Assembly: GCA_031423015.1 (NCBI GenBank)
Contig: JANPER010000039.1
Location: 30,270-94,269 of the forward strand
Origin: DATGPD01 sp031423015
GTDB taxonomy: Bacteria; Planctomycetota; UBA1135; UBA2386
DNA length: 64,000 nucleotides
Reading direction: 5' to 3'
In this document: piece by piece, positions 15,159 to 22,919 of the stretch
How positions within the stretch are numbered: position 1 is the stretch's first letter
Layout: each line of letters opens with the position of its first letter
The notes under the pieces: generated by a model
What the model was told of the DNA's origin: nothing
Seen by the model: only the letters and a program-made list of their open reading frames with translations
The model's database searches: none
Made by a program: the position numbers and the translations under genes

Positions 15159-16379
15159 TCACAGGTCGCCGATCTGCACGTCGATCGCGCTGCTGAACGC
15201 GAGCCCCAGGTTGTTCGCAGGCGGGTCGAACACGGCGAACTGGTGGAACAGGTGCAGGTCGCGGAGTGCCGCGTTGTTCGGGATCTGCATCGTGAACAGC
15301 GCCTCGCCTTGCGGGTTCGCGAGCGTCGAGCTGACGATGTCGGTCGAGACCAGGAGCCAGCACGTCGGGGCGCCGAGGACACCGAGGCTGAACGGCAACG
15401 GCACGCCGTTCCAGGTCGTGTTGGAGAAGCCGGTCAGGAAGAGGACGGGCGCCCCCGCGGGCGCTCGACCGAGCCAGAGTCTGTAGGGCGCGCCCACGGC
15501 GGGCACTTGGCGGGCTTCGACCGCGAGTGGCTGGCCGAGACTCGTCTGGCAACCGGTGCCCAAGGCGGTGAAGTCACCGGGCATGTCGTACGGATCGATC
15601 CGGATCGCGAGCTGCGTGCTGGTGCGGTTGCCGTGGTCGTCGGTCACGGTCAGCGTCGGATGCAGGACGGTCGTCTGCAGGAAGTAGCTGCGGCGGTTGC
15701 TCAGGTAGACGATGTCGGCGACCGGGTGCGCGGGATCCAGGAAGATGGTCTCGCTGCCGTCGTCGAGGTCGAGCTCGTAGACGACGATCGTGCCGTCGGG
15801 ATCGGTGGATGCAGTAGCGTCGAAGATGACGCGCAACGGCGCAAAGCCGGACGCGCGGGACGGCGCGAAGGCGGCGACTGGCGGTTGGTTCGCGGGGTTG
15901 GCGGCACGAATGCTGGCGATGCGGTAGCCGGCGGCGGCGTGCCGATCGGCGGCAGCCGAGACGAGGCGGAAGCGCACGCTGTCGCCGGGGACGGTGACGG
16001 TGCGGCCCTGCAACGACTCGCCCCCGAAGGGGGAGCCGGGGATGCTGGCGCCGGTGCCGTCCTGGACGTAGAGCTGATCGTGGTTGGTGTTGGCGGTATG
16101 TGCGAGGCGTGTCAGCGGGTCGAAGACGACGCGCAGCGAGCTGGCGCCCGGGATCGTGTGGGTCTGCGTGTTGTCGGTGGCGTCGGCGTACGGGTGCGCG
16201 GACTCGGGGTACGGGGTCGAGGGGAACGGAGAAGTGGTGGCGCTGCCGGGGATGTCGCGCACCCAAGCGAGCTGGCGGATCAGGGTCTCGTGCACGCCGG
16301 CGTAGTGGTCGCGATCGGCCTGGAGTAAGGCGGTTTCGAGGAAGGAGTTGCAAGTCTCGCTAGGGTCAACGTGAACCAT
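15159..16379 (-). CDS. Secreted-type protein with CUB-like and PKD domains and a planctomycete C-terminal region
   Basis: 406 residues if started at the ATG at 16379. Residues ~50-145 look like a CUB/proprotein-type beta sandwich (SSLRVVFDPLTRL ... LYVQDGTGASIPGSPFGG ... GRTVTVPGDSVRFRLVS). Residues ~155-255 are a PKD domain (PVAAFAPSRASGFAPL, STDPDGTIVVYELDLDDG, PTLTVTDDHGN). The C-terminal ~130 residues (GTGCQTSLGQP ... FSNTTWNGVPLPFSL ... MQIPNNAALRDLHLFHQFA ... LGLAFSSAI) match the end of the LamG protein at 40032. No signal peptide is present at this start. The gene overlaps the upstream signal-peptide ORF by 14 nt in another frame, so the two may be halves of one disrupted gene. Confidence 0.65.
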   Translation of the reverse strand: MVHVDPSETCNSFLETALLQADRDHYAGVHETLIRQLAWVRDIPGSATTSPFPSTPYPESAHPYADATDNTQTHTIPGASSLRVVFDPLTRLAHTANTNHDQLYVQDGTGASIPGSPFGGESLQGRTVTVPGDSVRFRLVSAAADRHAAAGYRIASIRAANPANQPPVAAFAPSRASGFAPLRVIFDATASTDPDGTIVVYELDLDDGSETIFLDPAHPVADIVYLSNRRSYFLQTTVLHPTLTVTDDHGNRTSTQLAIRIDPYDMPGDFTALGTGCQTSLGQPLAVEARQVPAVGAPYRLWLGRAPAGAPVLFLTGFSNTTWNGVPLPFSLGVLGAPTCWLLVSTDIVSSTLANPQGEALFTMQIPNNAALRDLHLFHQFAVFDPPANNLGLAFSSAIDVQIGDL

Positions 16380-17151
16380 CGAGAAAGCCACCAACCGCGT
16401 TGAACGCGCAGCAGCCGCGCACGCCCACGATCGCTCCGCCGCGCTCGGCGACGTACACGATCCGCTTGTCGCGCAGGAACGGGGGCGCCATGCGCCTGCC
16501 CTCCACCGCGACTTCATGCGCGGCGTGAGCCACGCCATCGTCACCCACGACCACCACTCGCCGCACCACGGTCGCATCGTCGACGCGCAGCGATTCCGTC
16601 GCCGGCAAGAACCTTCCCATCACTCGCCGCCGCGCCGACGCGGCGTCCAACCGTTGGTGCCCTGGCGCAACCGGCGCAGCACCGAGCCACACGCGGTGGC
16701 TCAGACCGCGCAGCGACCCATCGCCGCCGTAGACGACGCGGACCCAGGTGTCGATCAGCGACCGCGGTTCGCCATTGACTGGCAACGTCTGGGTCAGCAC
16801 GACCAACCCGCCGAGCTCGTTGTCGCGCCACGCGTCGACGGCGAACGTGAGCCCTGCGGCAGGCCAACCCAATAACGTTCCGATCCGGGCGAGCAGCGCG
16901 TGCGTCGCACGCAGACATCCCGTCCTTTCGTGCACCGCGCTGCCGATCGTCTCGCCCTCGATGCGATACAGGCTCGCCGCGCGAAAGCCGGGCACTTGCT
17001 CGTCGTGCGTCCACACCTGGCCAGCAACGCCCGCCCCCTGCGGATCCGGCACGATGGTGACCGTCTCGATCTTCGGTGCTAGCTGCGCTTGCCCCAGTAC
17101 AGACAGGAGCGATTGGCACAGGACGGCGAGCGACGCGCGAATGATAGGCAT
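16366..17151 (-). CDS. Signal-peptide protein, propeptide-like; possibly 5' half of a disrupted protease-type gene
   Basis: 261 aa with a clear Sec signal (MPIIRASLAVLCQSLLSVLG, cleavage near QAQ-LA) and a GGAG ribosome-binding site 5 nt upstream of the ATG. The mature part (LTFAVDAWRDNELGGLVVLT, LIDTWVRVVYGGDGSLRGL, RRVVVVGDDGVAHAAHEVAV) is reminiscent of FTP/PepSY-like propeptides of secreted metalloproteases, but no HExxH catalytic domain follows. It ends at 16366, 14 nt past the start of the PKD protein in a different frame. Either it is a coupled upstream gene, or a deletion removed a catalytic domain and fused the remains out of frame. Confidence 0.5.
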   Translation of the reverse strand: MPIIRASLAVLCQSLLSVLGQAQLAPKIETVTIVPDPQGAGVAGQVWTHDEQVPGFRAASLYRIEGETIGSAVHERTGCLRATHALLARIGTLLGWPAAGLTFAVDAWRDNELGGLVVLTQTLPVNGEPRSLIDTWVRVVYGGDGSLRGLSHRVWLGAAPVAPGHQRLDAASARRRVMGRFLPATESLRVDDATVVRRVVVVGDDGVAHAAHEVAVEGRRMAPPFLRDKRIVYVAERGGAIVGVRGCCAFNAVGGFLDGSR

Positions 17152-17221
17152 GGAGACTCCGGCGAGAGGACCATGCTACCTGTCGCGCGCGACCTGGTCG
17201 TGGCCGGTGAGTGACAACAGC

Positions 17222-19633
17222 CTAGTTGGCCGCCGATTTCGGCCGCCCCACCCATCGCACCAAGGGCACCATCACCAAGAAACTCGCAAGCAAACACGCC
17301 ATCACGCCGGTGAACGCGATCACGCCGAGCGATTGCAGACCACGACTCGAGGTCGCCATCAGCGAACCGAACCCGAGCGCGGTGGTGATCGTGGTGCGCC
17401 AGATCGCGACGCCGACCGGACCCGGCCCAGCGCGGCGGTCGCCGTCGCGATAGTGACTCGCGAGGTGAAGGCCGTCGTCGATGCCGATGCCGAGCAAGAA
17501 CGGCACCGCCACGAAGTTGGCCAGGTTGAGTGGTACGTCGAACCAGGCCACCAGCCCCAGGGTGATGCCGCTGCCGACCAGCACCGGCACCACCGCGAGC
17601 CAGCCGAGCCAGTGACCGCGGGTGAGCGCCACCGCGCACAGCAAGACGAGCGCAGCGGTGGCGAGCGTGCAGATCAACAGGTCGTGCAAGAGCACGCGGC
17701 GAACTTCGCCGAGCAGCGAGAACGATCCGAAGGGCTCGGCCTCAGCGCCGAATGCGCGCTGCGCCGACGCCACGAACGCGCCCCAGTTCGCCTCGCTGCG
17801 CAGGCCGTGGGTGGGGTAGCAGTAGAGCGCCAGGCGCTGGCGTCCGCCGTCGTTCACCACGTAGCGATCGGGTAAGGCCGGCGGATCCTGCGCCAGCAAT
17901 GCCGCGAAGCGGCGCAGGCCGGGCAGGAAGGCCTTGTCGTCGCATTCGAGCGCGCGCAGGTCGGTGCAGGTGGCAGCCACGAAGTCGGCGGTCGCCGCGC
18001 GAAACGCCGCGACCTCCGCCCGCGTGTCGCCGTCGGTCAAGTAGCGCAGCGGACCATCCGCAAAGCCGATGCTGCCGTCGGCGCGCAAGGCTTCGACGCC
18101 GGCTCGCAGGCGCCCGGGCGCGATGGCCGGGTCGAGCAGCAACGTCGCCGGCACTGGCGAGAACCCGACCAGCGCCTCGATGCGCTCGCGCTGCGCCGAC
18201 GCCGTACTCGCGCGTGGGCTGAGCGCATCGGCGTCGACATCGAACCGAACGCCGCGTGTGCATACCAACACCAGCCCGGCGACGCCGGCCGCGGTGAGCG
18301 CGATCGCGATCGGCAAGCCGGCGCGCGAGCCCGCCGCACGTTCCAAGAGCGCGGCTACCTTGCTGTGCGGCGCCGGCACCCGCAGGTGACGCTCGAGCCA
18401 CGGCCACGACAGCAGCGCTGGAGCCAGCACGAACGTGAGCGTGATCGCCAGCAAGATGCCCAACGCCAGCAGCGCACCGAAGCCGGCAAGCCCTTGGAAC
18501 TGGCCCAACGCCAGCGACAAGAACGCGGCACACATGGTCAGCGCGCCGAGCACGATGGGCGGCCCGACGCCACGCAGCGTGCGCTCGGTCGCCAGCCGGT
18601 GTTCGGCGTGCGCGCGCTCGGCGCCGTAGCGCGCGAAGTAGTGCATGCTGAAGTCATCGCCCAAGCCGAGCAGCACCGCGGCGGCGCCCACCGCGATCAC
18701 GTTGAACGCGCCGAACAACGCCGCTCCGAGCGGCAACGCCCACAAGATCGCGAGCGCGGTGGGCAACAGCACCAGCAACGGCGCCAGCACGTTGCGCAGC
18801 ACGAACGCCAGGTAGAGGCCAATCAGCAGCGACGAGCAGCTGGTGGCCCACATCATGTCGTTTTGCATGCGCGTCGCCTGCTCGCGCGCGACGAGGTAGC
18901 CGCCCCACAGTTCGCACTGCGCCGGCGCGAGGCGCTGCTCGACGTCGGCGAGCAGTTCGCGGGCGAACTCGACGTCGTAGGGTTCCCGCTTGCCGATCGC
19001 CAGCAGAACGCCGACGCGACCACCCTCGAACACCAGGAGGCTGCTGCCTTGGGCCAACCTCAGGGGCAACGCGCCCAGGGCAGCGTCGGCCAACACGCCA
19101 CGCAGATCCAGCGGATCGGCCAGCGCGATGTCCTGACCGCCGATCGGATCGGAAGCCAGGTCCAGCAGCATGTCTTCGAGCGCGGCGCGGCGCCCGGTGG
19201 TGAGGCGCTCACGCAACGCGGTGCGCGCGCTCGCGTCGAGTTCCCACAGCGGTGCCCACGTGGGCGCCGTGTCGCCGGGTGCGTCAGCCGGCGCGCCGCC
19301 GCCGAACCACTCGCCGCGCTCGACCTGCACGCGCTCGAGGAACGGCGACGCGCGCAGACGGTCGGCGAGCCCCCGCAGCGCCGCCTCGACCCCGGTCACG
19401 CTTTCGCCGTGCACGACGATCAACAGGCTCCGGCCGCCCGCCGTGCGCTGCTCCAAGGCGCGGAACAGCGTGACCTCGCGGCTGTCGGGGAGCATGCGCG
19501 AGATGTCAGGCTCGATGCGGAAGTCGCGCAGCGCCAGCGCGGCGACCATCGTCGCAGCGGCGATCGCGAGCAAGACCAGACGCGGCCAGCGCAGACCGAC
19601 GCCGGCGACCATCCGCAGCAACCGCCCGATCAC
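17222..19633 (-). CDS. MMPL/RND-superfamily exporter
   Basis: 803-aa polytopic membrane protein with the MMPL layout: helix 1, a large periplasmic loop (DFRIEPDISRMLPDS...), helices 2-6 (APLLVLLPTALAILWALPLG, GAAAVLLGLGDDFSMHYFAR), and a second repeat with loop and helices (VPFLLGIGIDDGLHLASHYR). The GxGDDF / GIDDGLH aspartate motifs in helices 4 and 10 are the proton-relay signature of this superfamily, typical of lipid or hopanoid exporters. The GTG at 19633 overlaps the symporter stop by 4 nt (GTGA), fixing the start. Its 3' 600 bp is duplicated at 13175-13755. Substrate unknown. Confidence 0.85.
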   Translation of the reverse strand: MIGRLLRMVAGVGLRWPRLVLLAIAAATMVAALALRDFRIEPDISRMLPDSREVTLFRALEQRTAGGRSLLIVVHGESVTGVEAALRGLADRLRASPFLERVQVERGEWFGGGAPADAPGDTAPTWAPLWELDASARTALRERLTTGRRAALEDMLLDLASDPIGGQDIALADPLDLRGVLADAALGALPLRLAQGSSLLVFEGGRVGVLLAIGKREPYDVEFARELLADVEQRLAPAQCELWGGYLVAREQATRMQNDMMWATSCSSLLIGLYLAFVLRNVLAPLLVLLPTALAILWALPLGAALFGAFNVIAVGAAAVLLGLGDDFSMHYFARYGAERAHAEHRLATERTLRGVGPPIVLGALTMCAAFLSLALGQFQGLAGFGALLALGILLAITLTFVLAPALLSWPWLERHLRVPAPHSKVAALLERAAGSRAGLPIAIALTAAGVAGLVLVCTRGVRFDVDADALSPRASTASAQRERIEALVGFSPVPATLLLDPAIAPGRLRAGVEALRADGSIGFADGPLRYLTDGDTRAEVAAFRAATADFVAATCTDLRALECDDKAFLPGLRRFAALLAQDPPALPDRYVVNDGGRQRLALYCYPTHGLRSEANWGAFVASAQRAFGAEAEPFGSFSLLGEVRRVLLHDLLICTLATAALVLLCAVALTRGHWLGWLAVVPVLVGSGITLGLVAWFDVPLNLANFVAVPFLLGIGIDDGLHLASHYRDGDRRAGPGPVGVAIWRTTITTALGFGSLMATSSRGLQSLGVIAFTGVMACLLASFLVMVPLVRWVGRPKSAAN
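17247..17846. repeat. Direct repeat, copy 2 of the MMPL 3' segment (copy 1 at 13175-13755)
   Basis: 600 bp at the 3' end of the intact MMPL gene, repeated about 4 kb away in direct orientation at ~97% identity apart from a 19-nt deletion in the other copy. Homology is lost sharply at both ends, with no transposase or terminal inverted repeats nearby. Recombination between the copies would delete about 4.1 kb, including the MNT/HEPN pair. Confidence 0.9.
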
Positions 19634-20871
19634 GTCGGGTTGGCCTCGTCGGGCGGTGCGAACTCGCCTTCCCACTTGGCGATCACCGCGCTCGCGAGGC
19701 AGTTGCCGACCACGTTGGTGGCAGTGCGAGCCATGTCCATCAGCACGTCGACGCCGAGGATCAAGGCGATGCCTTCGAGCGGCAGGCCAAACGAAGCGAG
19801 CGTGCCCGCGAGCACGACGAGCGACGCGCGCGGCACCGCGGCGATACCTTTGCTCGACAACATCAACGTCAGCAGCATCAGCATCTGCTCACCGAAGCCG
19901 AGCTCGCGACCCGCCGCTTGCGCCACGAACACCGCGGCCAGCGACAGGTACAGCGTGCTGCCGTCGAGATTGAACGAGTAGCCGAGCGGCAGGACGAAGC
20001 TGACGATGCGCCGCGGCACGCCGTAGCGCTCCATGTTCTCCAGGGCCTTGGGCAACGCCGTCTCGCTCGAGGTCGTGGTGAACGCGAGCAACGCCGGCTC
20101 CTTGACGAGTTGCACGAACCGCCACACCGGCAGGCGCGCCCATAGCGCCACCGGCAACAGCACCAGCAACGCGAACGCGATCAGCGCGCCGTACAGCGTC
20201 AGCACCAGCGTCGCCAGATTGCCGAGGACGGCGGGCCCGCTGCGGCCGACGGTTTCCGCCATCGCCGCCGCGACGCCGATCGGCGCCATCTTCATCACGA
20301 AGCCGGTGAACACGAACATCGCGTCGGCGATCGCTCCGCACAGCACGACGATCGGTTTGCCGCGCTCGCCGATCAGCAAGACGGCCACCGCGAACAAGAT
20401 GCTGAACACCACCAGCGGCAACACCTCGTTGTCGGCCGCCGCCTTCACGACGCTGGTCGGCACGATGTTGGTGAGATGCTGCTGCGGCGTCAGCTTGGCG
20501 GCGTTGGCGCTGATCTCCATGGCCGCCTTGCTGGACTCCGCCGGCAGATTGACACCGACGCCGGGGCGCACCAGGTTCACCGCCGCCAGGCCAATGAACA
20601 GCGCCAGCGTGGTCACCACCAAAAAGTAGCCGAAGGTGCGCAGGCCCATGCGCCCCACCTGTTGCAAGTCCGAGCTCCCGGCGATGCCGATGACCAGCAT
20701 CGACACGATCAGCGGCGCCACGATGCACTTGACCAGACTCAAGAAGATCTTGCTCGGCACGCCGAGCCACAGAAGTGCGTTGGCGTCCGAACCGGCAGCG
20801 TGCACCCAAAGACCGACGCCGACGCCGAGAGCGAGACCGAGGAAGATCCTGGCTGTCACCGAATTCATCAT
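19630..20871 (-). CDS. Dicarboxylate/amino acid:cation symporter (DAACS family)
   Basis: 413-aa inner-membrane symporter of the GltP/DctA family, which couples uptake of glutamate, aspartate or C4-dicarboxylates to H+ or Na+. Visible family features are the serine-rich re-entrant loop FTTTSSETALPKALENMERY, the helix 7 motif SFNLDGSTLY (NxDGT-like), the second loop motif SSKGIAAVPRASLVVL and the helix 8 motif DMARTATNVVGNCLASAVIA. The start is at the first of two adjacent ATGs (20871). The 3' end overlaps the MMPL gene by 4 nt, so they are co-translated. The ~235-nt region to the right, shared with divergent nadC, should hold both promoters. Confidence 0.92.
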   Translation of the reverse strand: MMNSVTARIFLGLALGVGVGLWVHAAGSDANALLWLGVPSKIFLSLVKCIVAPLIVSMLVIGIAGSSDLQQVGRMGLRTFGYFLVVTTLALFIGLAAVNLVRPGVGVNLPAESSKAAMEISANAAKLTPQQHLTNIVPTSVVKAAADNEVLPLVVFSILFAVAVLLIGERGKPIVVLCGAIADAMFVFTGFVMKMAPIGVAAAMAETVGRSGPAVLGNLATLVLTLYGALIAFALLVLLPVALWARLPVWRFVQLVKEPALLAFTTTSSETALPKALENMERYGVPRRIVSFVLPLGYSFNLDGSTLYLSLAAVFVAQAAGRELGFGEQMLMLLTLMLSSKGIAAVPRASLVVLAGTLASFGLPLEGIALILGVDVLMDMARTATNVVGNCLASAVIAKWEGEFAPPDEANPT

Positions 20872-21106
20872 GGTCGGGCGTCTGGCGTACCGGGGCGCGT
20901 AGAGGTCGCCGGAGTGGACGGCTTTCGCAGGGCGGCGCAAGCCTCAAACTCCGACCGCACCGGGCAGCGTCTCCGCATCGCGTTGGCGGATCGATGGCCG
21001 CAGGAAGCCGTAGGGGCGGGCGTGGCCGTCGCCAGCGATCTCGATGGCGACGGCAAGAAGGCTTCTTCGCCTTGAGCCGACGGTACCTTCGGGTAGCGTG
21101 CGCGCC

Positions 21107-21994
21107 GTGAGCCTGGCTGACTTGCAGCTCGTGGAATGCGTCGAGCGCGCGCTGCGCGAGGACCTCGGCGACCACGGAGACATCACCGCGCGCGTGTCGG
21201 TCGATCCGACACGGGCCGGCAGTGCGCACATCGTGGCCAAGGCAGCGGGTGTCATCGCCGGCACGGCGGCGGCCCGGGCCACGTTCGTCGCGCTCGCGGC
21301 CGAGGCGGAGCTGTGGTCGGTCGACGACGGCAAGGTCGTGGCCCCGGGCGACGTGATGCTGCGCGTGCGCGCGCCAGCCACGGCGATCCTCGCCGCCGAG
21401 CGCACGGCGTTGAACTTCTTGCAGCGCTTGTCTGGCATCGCCACCCGCACCGCCGCGTTCGTCGCAGCCGTGCGCGGCACCCGCGCGCAGATCCTCGACA
21501 CCCGCAAGACGACGCCCGGCCTGCGCGCGCTCGAGAAGGCCGCGGTGCGCGCGGGCGGTGGCCACAACCATCGCTTCGGCATGTTCGACCAGGTGCTGCT
21601 CAAGGAGAACAACTTCGCGCTGGCGCACCCGCGCAGCATCGAAGACGTGGTGCGCGGTGCGGTCGACGAGTCAGCGCGGTCGCTGGGACCCACGGTGCCG
21701 GTGATCGCCGAGGCGCGCGACGCCGCGCAAGCGCGCAGCGCGGTGGCTGGCGGCGCCGGCATCGTGCTGCTGGACAACTTTGCGCCTGGCCCGCCGCTGC
21801 GCGAACTCGTCGCCGCGCTGCGCGCGCAGGCCAAGCAGCTCGGCCGCGCGCTCGCGATCGAGGCCTCGGGTGGCATTCGGCTCGACAACGTGCGCGCCTT
21901 CGCCGAGTGCGGCGTCGACCGGATCTCGATCGGCGGCCTCACGCACTCGGCGGTGGCGCTGGACCTGTCGCTGCTGGTGGAAGGGTTGTCTTGA
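21107..21994 (+). CDS. nadC: Nicotinate-nucleotide pyrophosphorylase (quinolinate phosphoribosyltransferase)
   Basis: 295-aa enzyme that converts quinolinate plus PRPP to nicotinate mononucleotide in de novo NAD synthesis. Landmarks are the N-terminal ALREDLGDHGDIT, the strand AERTALNFLQRLSGIATRTA, the active-site block DTRKTTPGLRALEKAAVRAG followed by GGHNHRFGM, and the barrel strands VLLDNF and EASGGI with VDRISIGGLTHS. The GTG at 21107 starts right before the conserved helix; the frame is open upstream without homology. It is the first gene of a tightly packed run with the ATPase and VanZ genes. Confidence 0.95.
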   Translation: MSLADLQLVECVERALREDLGDHGDITARVSVDPTRAGSAHIVAKAAGVIAGTAAARATFVALAAEAELWSVDDGKVVAPGDVMLRVRAPATAILAAERTALNFLQRLSGIATRTAAFVAAVRGTRAQILDTRKTTPGLRALEKAAVRAGGGHNHRFGMFDQVLLKENNFALAHPRSIEDVVRGAVDESARSLGPTVPVIAEARDAAQARSAVAGGAGIVLLDNFAPGPPLRELVAALRAQAKQLGRALAIEASGGIRLDNVRAFAECGVDRISIGGLTHSAVALDLSLLVEGLS

Positions 21995-22440
21995 GCGCGC
22001 CGTTCGCCGAGCAGTTTGCTGCCGACCCACAGGCGCTGCGCGCGTTGCGTCGCCGCGCGCGCACGGCGCTCCGTGGCTGGCGCCTGCCGTCGCACGACGT
22101 CGAGACGGTGTTGCTCGTGCTCGACGAGCTGGTGAGCAACGCGATCGAACACGGCGCCGTCTACCGCAAGCTCGGCGAGCCGTTGCACGTCGGCATGCAG
22201 ATCGATGGCGAGGACCTGGCGCTGGAGTTCGTCGACGACGACATGCCGCACGCGGAGATCCAAGCGATGGCGAAGGCCTTCGCCGCGTGCGACATCGAGC
22301 TTCCCGACTTCGAAGACGAGCGTGGGCGCGGGCTGTTTTTGGTGCTGACTTCGATGCAAGCCATCGAGATCGAGGATCGCACGGGCCAGGCCGGAGGGAT
22401 GCGCCTGCGCGGTCGCTTCCTCGGCGTCGCGCGCCCATGA
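21991..22440 (+). CDS. Anti-sigma-type serine kinase (HATPase_c_2, RsbW/SpoIIAB-like)
   Basis: 149-aa GHKL-ATPase-fold protein like the RsbW/SpoIIAB switch kinases. Visible are the N-box VLLVLDELVSNAIEHGAVY, a D-box region ALEFVDDDMPH and the glycine loop ERGRGLFLVLTSMQAIEIE, followed by the terminal strand GGMRLRGRFLGV. It begins at a TTG that overlaps the nadC stop (TTGA) and ends overlapping the VanZ start (ATGA). Partners (anti-anti-sigma, PP2C phosphatase or sigma factor) are not next to it, so the target is unknown. Confidence 0.82.
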   Translation: MSAPFAEQFAADPQALRALRRRARTALRGWRLPSHDVETVLLVLDELVSNAIEHGAVYRKLGEPLHVGMQIDGEDLALEFVDDDMPHAEIQAMAKAFAACDIELPDFEDERGRGLFLVLTSMQAIEIEDRTGQAGGMRLRGRFLGVARP

Positions 22441-22901
22441 AGCGGCTGCGCGCCGCGATCGAGCGTTGGTCGCGGTTACCGGTCGTGTGGCGCGCCGTCG
22501 CCGCCCTTTGGTGGGCCGCGTTGATCTGGTGGGCGTCGGCGCAGCCGGCGTCGCCCGCGCCCAAGGGCTCGCTGCGCCCGCTCCTGCACAACTCGGCACA
22601 CGTCGTGGTGTACGCCGTCCTCGGCGCGTTGATGCTGCTGGCGCTGCACGGACTGCGCCACCGCACCCCCGTCGCCTGGGGGCTCAGTTCGCTCTATGGG
22701 CTGATCGACGAACTGCATCAGAGCTACGTGCCGAGCCGGATCGCATCGGTCGGCGACGTACTGTCCGATGCCGCCGGCGCCGTCCTCGGCATTGCGCTGG
22801 CGTTGTGGCTGTGGCAGAACGACTCGCGCGCGCGATGGGTGGCGCTGGCGGCGATCCCGGCGGCCGTGGTGTGCGTCGGGGTCGAGACATTCGTGCCCTA
22901 G
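22437..22901 (+). CDS. VanZ-family membrane protein
   Basis: 154-aa protein with about four transmembrane helices and the VanZ-family motif FGxxDExHQ here as YGLIDELHQSYVPSRIASVG followed by DVLSDAAGAVLG. The family includes VanZ of glycopeptide resistance clusters, but most members have no known role. The ATG overlaps the stop of the upstream ATPase by 4 nt, and purB follows after 18 nt, so it lies inside one operon. Confidence 0.85.
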   Translation: MKRLRAAIERWSRLPVVWRAVAALWWAALIWWASAQPASPAPKGSLRPLLHNSAHVVVYAVLGALMLLALHGLRHRTPVAWGLSSLYGLIDELHQSYVPSRIASVGDVLSDAAGAVLGIALALWLWQNDSRARWVALAAIPAAVVCVGVETFVP

Positions 22902-22919
22902 CGCTACGCTCGCAGCATC

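Noticed and set aside
18365..19981. 538-codon plus-strand open frame rich in Gln, Arg and His
   Set aside because: Antisense to the MMPL transporter and the symporter end; low-complexity shadow.
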